Positions 8,510 through 18,100 of a stretch of 64,000 bases of DNA are shown one piece after another. Position 1 is the first letter of the stretch, and every line of letters begins with the position of its first letter. Origin of the DNA: Acidobacteriota bacterium (GTDB taxonomy: Bacteria > Acidobacteriota > Blastocatellia > Pyrinomonadales > Pyrinomonadaceae). Where the stretch lies: NCBI GenBank assembly GCA_016718135.1, contig JADKEF010000003.1, forward strand, positions 310,001 through 374,000, written 5' to 3'. The notes beneath the pieces are model-generated. The model was not told the origin of the DNA and searched no databases. It worked only from the letters and a program-made list of their open reading frames with translations. A program made the translations under genes and the position numbers.

Positions 8510-9643
8510 ATGACATCAGAAGTACTAATAATCGGCGGCGGCGTGATCGGTCTTTCTATCGCCCGCGAATTACACAAACTGGGTGCAAAACGCATCACGA
8601 TCGTTGAAAAAGGGGTGTGTGGCGAAGAATCTTCGTGGGCGGCGGCAGGGATGCTCGGGCCGCAGGCTGAGGCTGACTCCGGCGGATCCTTTTTTGACAT
8701 GACTCTCGCATCACGGGATCTTTACCCTGATTTCGCAGCGGAATTGGAGGCTGAGACGGGTATAGACGTCGGACTTGACCGCTCCGGAACGTTCTATTTC
8801 GCTTTCTCCGATGAAGATGTTCGAGCTCTTCGAGAACGCTATGAGTGGCAGAAAAAGGCTGGTTTTCCCGTCGAACTATTGACTGCTGACGAAGCCCGGC
8901 GGGCGGAACCTTTTGCGTCGCCCTCAGTTCGGGAGGCACTGTTTTTTCGCGGTGACTGGCAGGTAGATAATCGCAAGCTACTTGCCGCGTTGCGTAAATA
9001 TGCCGAGATCAATGGTATCCAGATCATTAAGAACACCACGGTTGAGCGTTTGATCGTTGAAGGGAATCAGGTTGTCGGGGTTGAGGTAGCAAACGGCGAG
9101 ATCCGAGGCGAACAGACCGTACTTGCAACCGGTGCGTGGACTTCACTCATCAAAGTTGGCGTTGCGGATATGCCGTTCAAGGTCGAGCCGGTGCGGGGGC
9201 AAATCATCGCGTTTCACACCGCGAAGCAGTTTTTCAAACACGTCGTGTACACCCGCCGGGGGTACATTGTGCCGCGATCTGACGGGCGACTTTTGGTGGG
9301 CTCGACGACAGAATTTGTAGGATTTGAAAAAACGACGACTGCGGCCGCGGCCGACTTGTTGCGAGAAATTGCGGGTGAGATCGCACCAAGCATTGGAGCC
9401 CTGTCGATATCCGATAATTGGTCGGGCTTGCGACCGTTTGCGGCGGACGGCCTGCCCGTACTAGGCTCGATCGCCGGTATCGAAGGGCTAACTATTGCGA
9501 CTGCACATTATCGCAACGGCATTTTGCTGGCTCCACTCACCGCTCGGATCGTTGCCGACAGGCTGATCGGCGGCGGCGATCACCCGGCATTTACGGCATT
9601 TGGCCCCGATAGATTTCGCTTCGCAGTTGGTTCGATGAGTTAG
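8510..9643 (+). CDS. thiO: Glycine oxidase ThiO (FAD-dependent)
   Basis: ThiO oxidises glycine to dehydroglycine for the thiazole ring of thiamine. The Rossmann FAD motif is at the start (LIIGGGVIGLSIARELHKLG, residues 6-25), followed by EKGVCGEESSWAAAGMLGPQ, characteristic of the ThiO/DadA group. The C-terminal FAD-contact segment LRPFAADGLPVLGSI is present. At 377 aa it is full length. No other thiamine genes (thiG, thiS, thiE) are in the window; the next three genes follow closely on the same strand but have no evident thiamine role. Other D-amino-acid oxidase substrates are possible. Confidence 0.87.
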   Translation: MTSEVLIIGGGVIGLSIARELHKLGAKRITIVEKGVCGEESSWAAAGMLGPQAEADSGGSFFDMTLASRDLYPDFAAELEAETGIDVGLDRSGTFYFAFSDEDVRALRERYEWQKKAGFPVELLTADEARRAEPFASPSVREALFFRGDWQVDNRKLLAALRKYAEINGIQIIKNTTVERLIVEGNQVVGVEVANGEIRGEQTVLATGAWTSLIKVGVADMPFKVEPVRGQIIAFHTAKQFFKHVVYTRRGYIVPRSDGRLLVGSTTEFVGFEKTTTAAAADLLREIAGEIAPSIGALSISDNWSGLRPFAADGLPVLGSIAGIEGLTIATAHYRNGILLAPLTARIVADRLIGGGDHPAFTAFGPDRFRFAVGSMS

Positions 9644-9649
9644 TTTAGT

Positions 9650-11071
9650 ATGAAAAGACTCTTACCGATTCTTCTACTCGCTCTCTGCGTGTCCGTGCAC
9701 GCCCAGTCTCGGCGTGTCGCCCCAAACTCAGCCCCGACGCCAGCCGAGATCGCACCGATAGCCGAAATGACTGTCAAGCAAATGTTCGATGAGGTCAACG
9801 GCTACTCTCGGGCGAAGTTTACGGAGTACCAGCTGAAAAAGGTCCCCTACACCGACGCTCTACTCGCCAAGACCAAGCTCGAACAGCGGCAGCTTGCGGC
9901 AAAGTACGCGACGCTCACTGGTGGCCGGAAAGAACTCTCGACCGACGATCTGTATTACGTCGGCATGCTCCATTGGATCGCGGAGAATCTGGATGGCACG
10001 ACTCAATATCTTGGAAAATTTGCTACAGCCGAAGGTGCTCCGATCGAGCGTGCGCAAACAGCGCGCTCCATCGTCGTCGTTGTACTCGCAAAGCAGAAAA
10101 AACTAGCCGAGGCGGAAAAGGCTCTCGCAGAGTATAACGCCAAAGAGCCAACGAAAACGACTGAACGTGCCCGTATGGGAACCGAGCTCGCCAAGGCATA
10201 TCAGATCGAGCGCAACTTCGCCAAAATGGCCCCGCATGCCGTAGCCGGATATGAGGCCGCCAAAGCCTTGCTTAAGGACTCGACGTCACGGGCGCGCGGG
10301 CTCGACGAGATCATGGACGCGGGCATGCTCGTGTTTGAGGCGTACTCGGACGCCGGCGATCAGACAAAGGCCGAGGCAGCCCTTGACGATTTTCGTCAAA
10401 CCGGTATCGATACCGGTTCGGTGAGCCTTTACTACTATGCCGTCGACCGCAAGTTCAAATACATGGTCGATACCGGGCGCAAACCCGCAGCTACGGCATT
10501 CTACCAATCGGTAATGAATGCAATCGCGACCGATTTCTCTGACAAGGCCGTTCAGAACGAGATCAAAACCCGGCTCAAGAAACGCGAACGCCACTATGCC
10601 CTTCTCGGGCTGTCCGCCCCAGAGATGCCGGCTGTTGATCAGTGGTTTCCGGGCAAGCCGCGAACGTTTTCAGATATGCGCGGCAAGGTGATCCTGCTCG
10701 ATTTTTGGGCGACGTGGTGCCAGCCGTGTTTCGAGGCGTTTCCATCCCTGATCGAATGGCATCAGGATTTCAAAGGCGACGGCCTCGAGATACTCGGTGT
10801 GACACGATACTACGGCGAGGTAAACGGCCTTAGCTCGGACGAACAAAATGAGGCCCTGTTTCTCAAGGGCTTTCGCGATCGCGAGCGATTGCCTTACGAT
10901 TTTGTCGTCGCTAGAGGCCAGGCGATTCAGAACCTTTTCGGCGCGACCGCCCTACCGACGGCGGTTCTCATCGATCGCAAAGGCATTGTAAGATATATCG
11001 AAACCGGAACGAGTTCCTCGCGGCTGAGCGAACTTCGTTCGATGATCATCAAACTGCTCGCGGAAAAGTAA
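9650..11071 (+). CDS. Exported TlpA-like thioredoxin-fold protein with helical N-terminal region
   Basis: 473 aa with signal peptide (MKRLLPILLLALCVSVHAQ). Residues 20-320 are Ala/Lys/Glu-rich and helical, resembling TPR-type repeats. Residues about 330-470 are a TlpA/ResA-type thioredoxin domain with FWATWCQPCFEAFP (CXXC about 356-359) and the cis-Pro segment ATALPTAVLIDRKG. It probably acts as a periplasmic thiol-disulfide reductase. It starts 7 bp after thiO and ends 3 bp before the methyltransferase, so the genes are probably co-transcribed. Confidence 0.85.
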   Translation: MKRLLPILLLALCVSVHAQSRRVAPNSAPTPAEIAPIAEMTVKQMFDEVNGYSRAKFTEYQLKKVPYTDALLAKTKLEQRQLAAKYATLTGGRKELSTDDLYYVGMLHWIAENLDGTTQYLGKFATAEGAPIERAQTARSIVVVVLAKQKKLAEAEKALAEYNAKEPTKTTERARMGTELAKAYQIERNFAKMAPHAVAGYEAAKALLKDSTSRARGLDEIMDAGMLVFEAYSDAGDQTKAEAALDDFRQTGIDTGSVSLYYYAVDRKFKYMVDTGRKPAATAFYQSVMNAIATDFSDKAVQNEIKTRLKKRERHYALLGLSAPEMPAVDQWFPGKPRTFSDMRGKVILLDFWATWCQPCFEAFPSLIEWHQDFKGDGLEILGVTRYYGEVNGLSSDEQNEALFLKGFRDRERLPYDFVVARGQAIQNLFGATALPTAVLIDRKGIVRYIETGTSSSRLSELRSMIIKLLAEK

Positions 11072-11074
11072 CCG

Positions 11075-11719
11075 ATGCCTAAAGACGGCCGCAATGACAA
11101 GGTAAAAACCCAAGGACTCTACGACCGGATCGCCGATGTCCAGAATCTGGCGATGAAGATCAATGGTTATCGCTCGTCGGTCGCAAAATATCTAAGATCC
11201 CTAAACCTCGATATCAAAGAAGATTCGCTCGTGCTCGACGCAGGTTGCGGCACTGGCCTGGTGACGCTAGCTTTTCAGGAAGCAGGATATCGTCCAAATC
11301 GGATCGAAGCAGTCGACCTGTCGCACCGTTCTCTATCGGTGGCACGGGCAGAGTTTCGCCAGCGAAGACGGCTTTCACAGCGAACCGACGTGGTGCAAAG
11401 CAATGTACTCACGCTGCCATTTGCCGATGAGACCTTCGACATGGTCTTGATGTGCGGCGTTCTCGAATATACGCCTCTCGACGACGGTCTTCGCGAAGCG
11501 GCTCGCGTGCTCAAGCACGGTGCTCCGCTCGTATTTTTGCCTGTGAAACCGTCCATCGTCGGCTCGGTGTTGGAGTTGCTCTATAACTTCAAGATCCACC
11601 CGGTGGCAAAGGTGCGCGAGGCGGCAGAGCGATATTTTAACATCGTCGGCAATCACGAGTTCCCGATAACCGAGCCGATCGCGTGGTCAAAAACGATCTT
11701 CTTGCTCGAGAAGAAATAA
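11075..11719 (+). CDS. Class I SAM-dependent methyltransferase
   Basis: 214 aa with the SAM-binding motif I VLDAGCGTGLVTLAF (about residues 52-66), motif II AVDLSHRSLSVARAEF and motif IV region FDMVLMCGVLEYTPLDDG. Substrate unknown; the fold is the UbiE/COQ5-like type acting on small molecules or lipids. The ATG is 3 bp after the stop of the TlpA-like gene, consistent with one operon with thiO. Confidence 0.85.
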   Translation: MPKDGRNDKVKTQGLYDRIADVQNLAMKINGYRSSVAKYLRSLNLDIKEDSLVLDAGCGTGLVTLAFQEAGYRPNRIEAVDLSHRSLSVARAEFRQRRRLSQRTDVVQSNVLTLPFADETFDMVLMCGVLEYTPLDDGLREAARVLKHGAPLVFLPVKPSIVGSVLELLYNFKIHPVAKVREAAERYFNIVGNHEFPITEPIAWSKTIFLLEKK

Positions 11720-11754
11720 CTTGTTCCATGTTCGCGGGTGGAACGGTGGAACAC

Positions 11755-12549
11755 ATGGACCTGGTGGAACACTCTAAAAAAAGACTGCCGCTGATCATCG
11801 CCCATCGAGGCGACAGCTTTAACGCGCCGGAGAATACGCTTGCGGCGTTTCGGCGGGCGATCGATGTCGGAGCTGATGGCGTCGAATTCGATGTACAGTT
11901 AGCCAGCGATGGCATTCCGGTCGTAGCCCATGACTTCGACCTAAAGCGCACCGCCGGACGCTCCGAGCGGGTCACCGAGCTCACTTCAAAGCAACTCGCG
12001 AAGATCGACGTCGGCTCGTGGTTCAATGCGAAGTTCCCAGCCAGAGCTGTTGCCGCCTATGCCCATGAAACCGTCCCCACACTCAAACAAGTCCTAAAAC
12101 TCTACGAATCGACGACCGGGCCGATCTATATCGAACTAAAATGTGACGATTCAAATTACAAACCGCTCGCGACCGCGGTCTGCGAATTGATCAGAAACTC
12201 GCCAATGCTGCCGAGAATGATCGTGAAAAGTTTCAAGCTCGCGGCCATTCCGACTGTCAGGCACCACTTGCCTGAGGTACAAACCGCGGCACTCTTCGAG
12301 CCGTCGATCATAACGATCCTCCGCAAACGCAGGTACATCATTGCGATGGCACGCGAATTTGGTGCTCATCAGATCTCGCTACATTCTTCCCTCGCCACAC
12401 CAAAGCTCACCGCTCTCGCCGCCGAAGCCCAAATGCCCGTCACCATCTGGACCACTGACGACCCAAAATGGGTTATCCGTTGCCAACGCCGTTCGATCGG
12501 GGCACTTATCACAAATGACCCGTCAAAGATGATGGGGAAGTTTGGTTAA
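11755..12549 (+). CDS. Glycerophosphodiester phosphodiesterase
   Basis: Hydrolyses glycerophosphodiesters to glycerol-3-phosphate and an alcohol. GDPD signatures are complete: IIAHRGDSFNAPENTLAAF near the N-terminus, GADGVEFDVQLASDGIPVVAHD with the metal-binding acids and His, and IYIELK in the middle. The end has VTIWTTDDPKW and IGALITNDPSKM. Starts at 11683, 11728 and 11755 are all in frame; I prefer 11755 because family members begin about ten residues before the IIAHRG strand. The segment around the start carries three GGTGGAAC copies. The stop overlaps the convergent CBS gene by 4 bp. Confidence 0.88.
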   Translation: MDLVEHSKKRLPLIIAHRGDSFNAPENTLAAFRRAIDVGADGVEFDVQLASDGIPVVAHDFDLKRTAGRSERVTELTSKQLAKIDVGSWFNAKFPARAVAAYAHETVPTLKQVLKLYESTTGPIYIELKCDDSNYKPLATAVCELIRNSPMLPRMIVKSFKLAAIPTVRHHLPEVQTAALFEPSIITILRKRRYIIAMAREFGAHQISLHSSLATPKLTALAAEAQMPVTIWTTDDPKWVIRCQRRSIGALITNDPSKMMGKFG

Positions 12550-13793
12550 CCGAATAGTCTTGGCAGCCGTCTCTGAAGATTTTTGGGCAGGAGAATTTCC
12601 ATAGCATCATCTACCGTTACGATGCCTGCGATATCGCCCTCGTCGTCGATTACCGGTAATGCAAGAAGATTATATTCGGCGATCGTCTGAGCGACAGATT
12701 CGGCGGATTCGGACGGGTGGGCGGAGCGAAATTCGCTTCGCATAACATCTTCAAGCTTTTTCGTCGGATCGGCTAAGATCAACGACCGTAAGCTTATCAG
12801 GCCACAGATCTTCCACGAATCGGGTTCCTCGACAACGTACATGTAATAGATCATGTTCGGCGTCTCGGCCATCTCTCGAAGACTACGGATCGCCTCGCCA
12901 ACGGTAAGATCCCTAGGGAAAACCACGAACTCTGTCGTCATTAGTCCGCCTGCGGTATCGTTGTCGAAGTGCATGAGCTCGGCAACATCCGCCTTCTCAT
13001 CGTCCTCCATCAAATTGAAAAGCTGCTCCGACTTTTCATCGTCCATCTCGTCGAGCACATCGACCGCGTCGTCAGGCGACATTTCCTCTAGAATATCCGC
13101 CGCTCGCTCCTCATCCATGTCCTCGAGAATGCGTGCCTGTGCCTCTGTCGACATCTCTTCGAGCGTGTCCGCCGCGATCTCGTCATCGAGACTCTCGACG
13201 ACCTCCGTCCGATGTACCGGTGAGAGCGACTCAGCTAATTGGGCTATCTCAACCGGATGAAGACGAGAGAGCTTATCCTTGGAAGATTTTAGCTGCACGG
13301 TCACCGTCGCTGTGTCGGTCGCGAGGTAACCCACATCGGCCCAATCGATCACTTCGACGACCCTATCGCTGCCATAAAAGCCCTTTGGCATCAGCCGGCG
13401 GACAAATCCCTGCAAACTAACATCCGCACCCGAAACCCGCCAATCCTCTCCGGTGACGATCAGTTGCACATCATTCACACGCACGACCCGTTTGCCATCG
13501 ACGTCGATCAGCTGGTTATCTAGCACGTCCTTGCCTAGCAACACTTCGCCCTCGCGGCGGATAAACGGTGTCAGATCCAATATCGCTGAGGTCAATTTCG
13601 CTCCGTGAAGGCCAAGGTCGGTGAAATCGCGGCTCGGAATAAAGAAATTGCGGCGGCGATAACGTGCGACCAGGCCAATTACCGGCGGATACTCTTCGTC
13701 GCCATACCGAACGAGCACGTCCTTGATGACCGCGATCCGCTCATTGCGGGCGTCAAAAACGGGCTGATTCAAGATCTGCGAAATATAGAGCAT
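12546..13793 (-). CDS. MgtE-like cytoplasmic protein: PRC-barrel, MgtE-N and CBS pair, no channel
   Basis: 415 aa. Residues 1-150 hold two PRC-barrel-like units (SQILNQPVFDARNERI; LLGKDVLDNQLIDVDGKRV). Residues about 180-290 are the MgtE N-domain of repeated acidic helices (EIAADTLEEMS, RAADILEEMSPDDAVDVLDE). Residues about 290-405 are two CBS domains. The five-helix MgtE membrane domain is absent and the protein ends at PKNLQRRLPRLFG. It therefore looks like the soluble Mg2+-sensing half of MgtE, presumably regulating a separate transporter. The reading frame is intact, so this is not a truncation by frameshift. Confidence 0.85.
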   Translation of the reverse strand: MLYISQILNQPVFDARNERIAVIKDVLVRYGDEEYPPVIGLVARYRRRNFFIPSRDFTDLGLHGAKLTSAILDLTPFIRREGEVLLGKDVLDNQLIDVDGKRVVRVNDVQLIVTGEDWRVSGADVSLQGFVRRLMPKGFYGSDRVVEVIDWADVGYLATDTATVTVQLKSSKDKLSRLHPVEIAQLAESLSPVHRTEVVESLDDEIAADTLEEMSTEAQARILEDMDEERAADILEEMSPDDAVDVLDEMDDEKSEQLFNLMEDDEKADVAELMHFDNDTAGGLMTTEFVVFPRDLTVGEAIRSLREMAETPNMIYYMYVVEEPDSWKICGLISLRSLILADPTKKLEDVMRSEFRSAHPSESAESVAQTIAEYNLLALPVIDDEGDIAGIVTVDDAMEILLPKNLQRRLPRLFG

Positions 13794-14003
13794 AGGTAGA
13801 AGATAGACCAGAAAGCGGTCATTTGTCAGTTGCCGCTGATCGGTTTTGACCGAAAAACCAGTCAGTCTGAAACAACTTTGTTAAAAATGTTTGTGTTTTG
13901 TGGAAACTCTTGTGCACTGTGCATTTTCTTAAATAGGTAACAAGGACGAGCCGACCCGGCTCAACGTTCGACGGATACCCGTGTGCCTGCCCCATCCACC
14001 AAA
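13794..14003 (+). promoter_or_regulatory. Promoter/leader region of the lytic transglycosylase
   Basis: 210 bp between divergently transcribed genes. A short GC-rich hairpin (GAGCCG / CGGCTC, loop ACC) lies at 13948-13962, followed by a C-rich stretch up to the start codon. The hairpin could be part of a structured 5' leader, but it does not match a riboswitch consensus I know, so I assign no ligand. Confidence 0.35.
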
Positions 14004-14936
14004 ATGAAAAAATCACACCTCACAGTCCTCGTCTCTCTACTCACAGTGATTCCCGCCTTTTCTCAGGACCGTCCGCGATATTTCGACAATTTTGATACAT
14101 CGCGGGGCGTTCAGGTTGTCAAACCAGCCTACGTACCGGTTGTCTCAAAGACAACATCGGCGACTCCGACCGGTAACGTCAAAATGTTGAATGGCAAACG
14201 TTATCTGATGCCGACAGGAATGGCCACCTCGGCAAAAGCCGCTCCTGCAAAAACAACGTCGAACAAGACCGCGTCACGGGTCAACCCGATGAACATGTCT
14301 GACAGTCTGGCAAATCGCGAGATCGCGAACTATTCGGTGAATAGATCATCCGGACCTTCGATGATGGGCCCGATTGGGGGAATGAAAGGTTTTACGACCG
14401 GAAGCCCGGTGTACGACTCGTACATTGTCGAGTCCAGCCGAAAGTACGACATCGATCCGCTGCTAATTTATGCACAGATGCATCAGGAGTCTTCTTTTAA
14501 GCTAAAAGCCCTGTCGAACAAGGGGGCAAGTGGGTTGATGCAGCTAATGCCTGCAACGGCCCGACGCCTCGGCGTAACCAATATCTACGACCCAAAACAG
14601 AACATCGAGGGAGGCGTTAAATATATGCGAATGCTGCTCGATATGTTCAAGGGCGATGTAAATCTCGCACTCGCCGGTTACAACGCAGGCGAGGGTGCCG
14701 TGATGAAATACGGTAACCAGATACCGCCCTACAACGAAACGCGAGAGTACGTCCGTCGTATTTCGGCCAGATATTCTTCGATCTCAGACGGCACCTTCGC
14801 TCAAAACTCGCGCAAGGTTACGCCGGCTCAGGCAGCCAAGCTTGAAAAGAAAGAGGTTCGTCCGCTCAGCATTTACGAACCGAATGCCGTTGCGATAAGA
14901 ACCCCCGATGGCCGCATGCGGCTTGTCAGTCAATAA
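14004..14936 (+). CDS. Lytic transglycosylase (SLT family)
   Basis: 310 aa from the ATG at 14004, which places a signal peptide (MKKSHLTVLVSLLTVIPAFS) at the N-terminus; seven upstream in-frame residues look spurious. After a linker rich in Ala, Thr and Lys comes the SLT domain (about residues 135-270): LIYAQMHQESSFKLKALSNK with the catalytic Glu, GASGLMQLMPATARRLGV, and the NLALAGYNAGEGAV motif. It cleaves peptidoglycan glycan strands to 1,6-anhydro products in the periplasm. Confidence 0.9.
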   Translation: MKKSHLTVLVSLLTVIPAFSQDRPRYFDNFDTSRGVQVVKPAYVPVVSKTTSATPTGNVKMLNGKRYLMPTGMATSAKAAPAKTTSNKTASRVNPMNMSDSLANREIANYSVNRSSGPSMMGPIGGMKGFTTGSPVYDSYIVESSRKYDIDPLLIYAQMHQESSFKLKALSNKGASGLMQLMPATARRLGVTNIYDPKQNIEGGVKYMRMLLDMFKGDVNLALAGYNAGEGAVMKYGNQIPPYNETREYVRRISARYSSISDGTFAQNSRKVTPAQAAKLEKKEVRPLSIYEPNAVAIRTPDGRMRLVSQ

Positions 14937-15016
14937 AGTTTTTACGCGGGCGCTAGACGCGTAATACAAGTTCCCACCGAGAGTAGACACTCTTCTCCAA
15001 CTTAGTCGAAAGACTT

Positions 15017-15048
15017 GCGGCCGGTCAGCGTTGACCGGCCGCGTTTTT
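15017..15048 (+). terminator. Intrinsic terminator of the lytic transglycosylase gene
   Basis: An 11-bp GC-rich stem (GCGGCCGGTCA / TGACCGGCCGC) with a 4-nt loop is followed by GTTTTTT, 80 bp after the stop codon. Confidence 0.88.
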
Positions 15049-15054
15049 TATAAA

Positions 15055-15088
15055 AAAAGATCGACGGCACTAGAGCCGTCGATCTTTT
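15055..15088. terminator. Intrinsic terminator, mainly for the leftward giant gene
   Basis: A 14-bp stem (AAAAGATCGACGGC / GCCGTCGATCTTTT) with a 6-nt loop and flanking A and T tracts lies 43 bp beyond the stop of the leftward 15131-19588 gene. It may act in both directions. Confidence 0.85.
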
Positions 15089-15130
15089 ATTTAGATGACC
15101 CCGCGATCGAATTACATGGCGGCGGTGCGG

Positions 15131-18100
15131 TTACTCTTGTGTCTTTGGTCGGCTCGGGCGCGTCATCGGTAGCGAGATCTCGCCTTCGAGCCGTGGCCGA
15201 AGTATCACGAGAGAGCCGTCGAGCCACTCCTCTACAAGATCGCCCGGATCGACTTGAACCTCACCTCCGAGTCTTGCACCTGAATCCTCGGGATCGCCCC
15301 CAACGATCGAGACCATACCGCGGACAACTTTACCCGACAGCTCATTAGCGGCTGCATCGGAAATGACCAGTCCCTCGACCTCGAAATAAGTACTGCCCGA
15401 TGCAGTGGATTCCCGCACACTGAAGCCAAGGTTGATGAAAGCTTGTGCGTCTTTCGAAGCAAAAGCCAACGCCGTCGTCGCATCGACTAGGATACGGATC
15501 GAGCCAGGCTCTTTCGTATTCGCCGTAAGGGTGACACCGTCAGGCAATCCAGCCGCAAGTTCGACCGTCGGATCAACGAATTTGCTAGTGTCGTAGCGAA
15601 TGGTAAAGCTCACCGCCGCCTCATCTCCGATCGCCCTGAAACTAACAGGGACGCGGATACTAGCCTTGTTCAATGCGTTCGCATTCCCGACCGTGAGCTC
15701 AGAGATCTCGCCATTCGGCCGCTCGATAGCAGGCGGAGCGATCGGAGCAGGATTCGGTGCTCCGGCGCCACCCGAAGGCACTGACGCGTCAAGTCCAGCA
15801 ACGTACCGTCTGACTTGAACCAGATCAGTGGCATTGAGACTGCCGTCACCCTTTGTGTTAGCAGGTGCTGTATCTGCTCTCTGGTACTCATTGTGAGTAG
15901 CAGCGGGTGTGTCGAGCCCGGAGACGAACCGCCGCATCTGCACGACATCCGCAGCCTCGAAGCCACCGCTTCCAGCATTTCTGCCGGCAACATCACCCTC
16001 GAGACCCTGTGCGAAAACAACTCTCGCCGGTGTGATAAAGACCGCAGTCAGTGGATTGTTCGTAACCTTTTCGACGATCGAGAATGCTGTCGGAGTACTC
16101 TGCGGGACACCAAAGTCAGTACTCGGCAGATTCGTGCCGACTGAAATGAAGTTGATCTTCGCGATCTCCTTCGGCCCGGCGGCTTCAAGCCCTTCTAAAG
16201 GTGTACCGTCAGGACGCGAGAATCCGCCGGCCGCAGGCGTCACGGTAAAGCCGACGCGGCCAAAGATGCTCGTGTCGTTCGTGATAGTACAACCCGGCGC
16301 ATTCGCTCCGCAGACAACGACGGGTGGCTGCGAGAACGGATTGATGTCATAAGTGAAGCTGAACGCGACACTCGATTCGTTGTCGAGGCTCTGCATGATC
16401 ACAGGCATAGTTCCCTGAACACCCGGAGCCACGTACTGTGTCGGGAAGCTGATCTTCCTCGGGAAGTCTGCCGCCGAACTGTAGATGACAAAGTCAGCAT
16501 TCGTGATATTTGTCGTTACTGCCGGATAGACACGTTCGTATGGTTCGCTGAGCGGAGAGTTCGGGAACACGCGGCATGTACCGGTAAAGGCTCCAGTGAA
16601 CGAGTACACGCCCGCCGCGTTTGTGGACGTCGCGAGAGCCCCACATCCGGCTAGGAAAACGGGCTCTCCCAATACGGGGGTCAATGCCGGGCCACGGCGA
16701 ACAGTTCCGGTTATCTGCAGGTTGACGGTATGCGTCGTCGTGGTTGATACGCTGCCGTTAAAGTTCGCATCGCCACTATATGTGGCCTGGATCGTCTTCA
16801 CTCCAACAGTTGTCGGCGTTAATTGGCAACTGCCACTAGCTACCGGTGCAGAGCAACTTCCACCGCCCGTGCCACCGTTAATGGTCACCGTTCCGGTAGG
16901 CAATCCAGAGTTGACCTGAACAGGTGTAGGCACCACTGTCCAAGTCACCGTGTAAGGCTGGTCAACCAACGACGGATCAGGCAGATCGCTGATTATCGAC
17001 GTCGTGGTGTTGGCCTTGTTCACCGTGTAATTGATGTCGCCGACACTTCCATTGTAATTTCCGTCACCGCTATAAAGGGCGACTACATCACGTAGTCCCG
17101 CTGGCAACGCGGGAAGGCCGGCCTGGGTACAAGTTGCCTGCAACGACGCGTTGATTGGGGTATTCACACAGTAGAGATTACCGTCAATATTGAAACTCAC
17201 CGTTCCGGTCGGATTTGGCGGCCCCGCTCCCGGAGCTTGGATCGCAATGGTCGCGGTGAACGTGACGCTCTGTCCAAAAGTACTCGGGCTCGCTGGCACG
17301 GCGGTCACGGTCGTCGTCGTGTTTGCCTTATCGACCTGATGTGCTTCGGTATCGCTACTCGAAAGGAAATTTGCGTCGCTCTGATAAGTCGCCGTCAATG
17401 TCCGTATGCCGACGCCACTTAGCTTGATATTGCATGTGCCCGCAGCGACCGTTCCGGTACACGTCTCAGGCCCGCCGGAGGCTGTCACGATCACGTTACC
17501 TGTCGGAGTTCCAGCGCCTGGAGGGGCAGCTACGACCGTAAATGTTACGGGAAATGTCTGCCCAAAGACCGACGGATCGGGAGCGTCAGACGTGATAGTC
17601 GTGGTCGACGGAGATTTGCTTACTGTCTGAATAACCGAGTCTGTACTGGCACTGAACGCCACGTCACCCGAGTAATTCACATTGATCGTGCGAGCGCCGG
17701 TCGGAAGCGACGTAACGTTCTGACACTGGGCGACACCGGCCAGAAGCGCTACGTTCTGGCAACCCGCGATCGGCGTTGCTCCGTCGAGAAAATTGACTGT
17801 GCCCGTTGGAATGCCGCCCGTCGACGTGATCGTCGCCGTAAAGGTCACCGGCTCACCAAAAACTGTGGTCGAATCGCTCGACACTATGTCGCTCGTGGAA
17901 TTTGACTGCTCAAGGGCGATCTTAAAAAAGATAGGATCGTGATTTGAAACTGCACGTCCGAATTGTGCTCCGTTGCCCGTGTATGAGCCAAAAAATGCGC
18001 GTCCAACGGCCTTCATCTGCATGTAGTCGCCGAGAACACGCTGTCTCGTCGTAGAACCGCCGCCGTCATCAACAGCAGAGGACGCAAACGTGTGCAAAGC

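Noticed and set aside
13860..14003. Riboswitch (c-di-GMP or c-di-AMP) in the lytic-transglycosylase leader
   Set aside because: Only one short hairpin is seen and the conserved bases of those riboswitches are missing.
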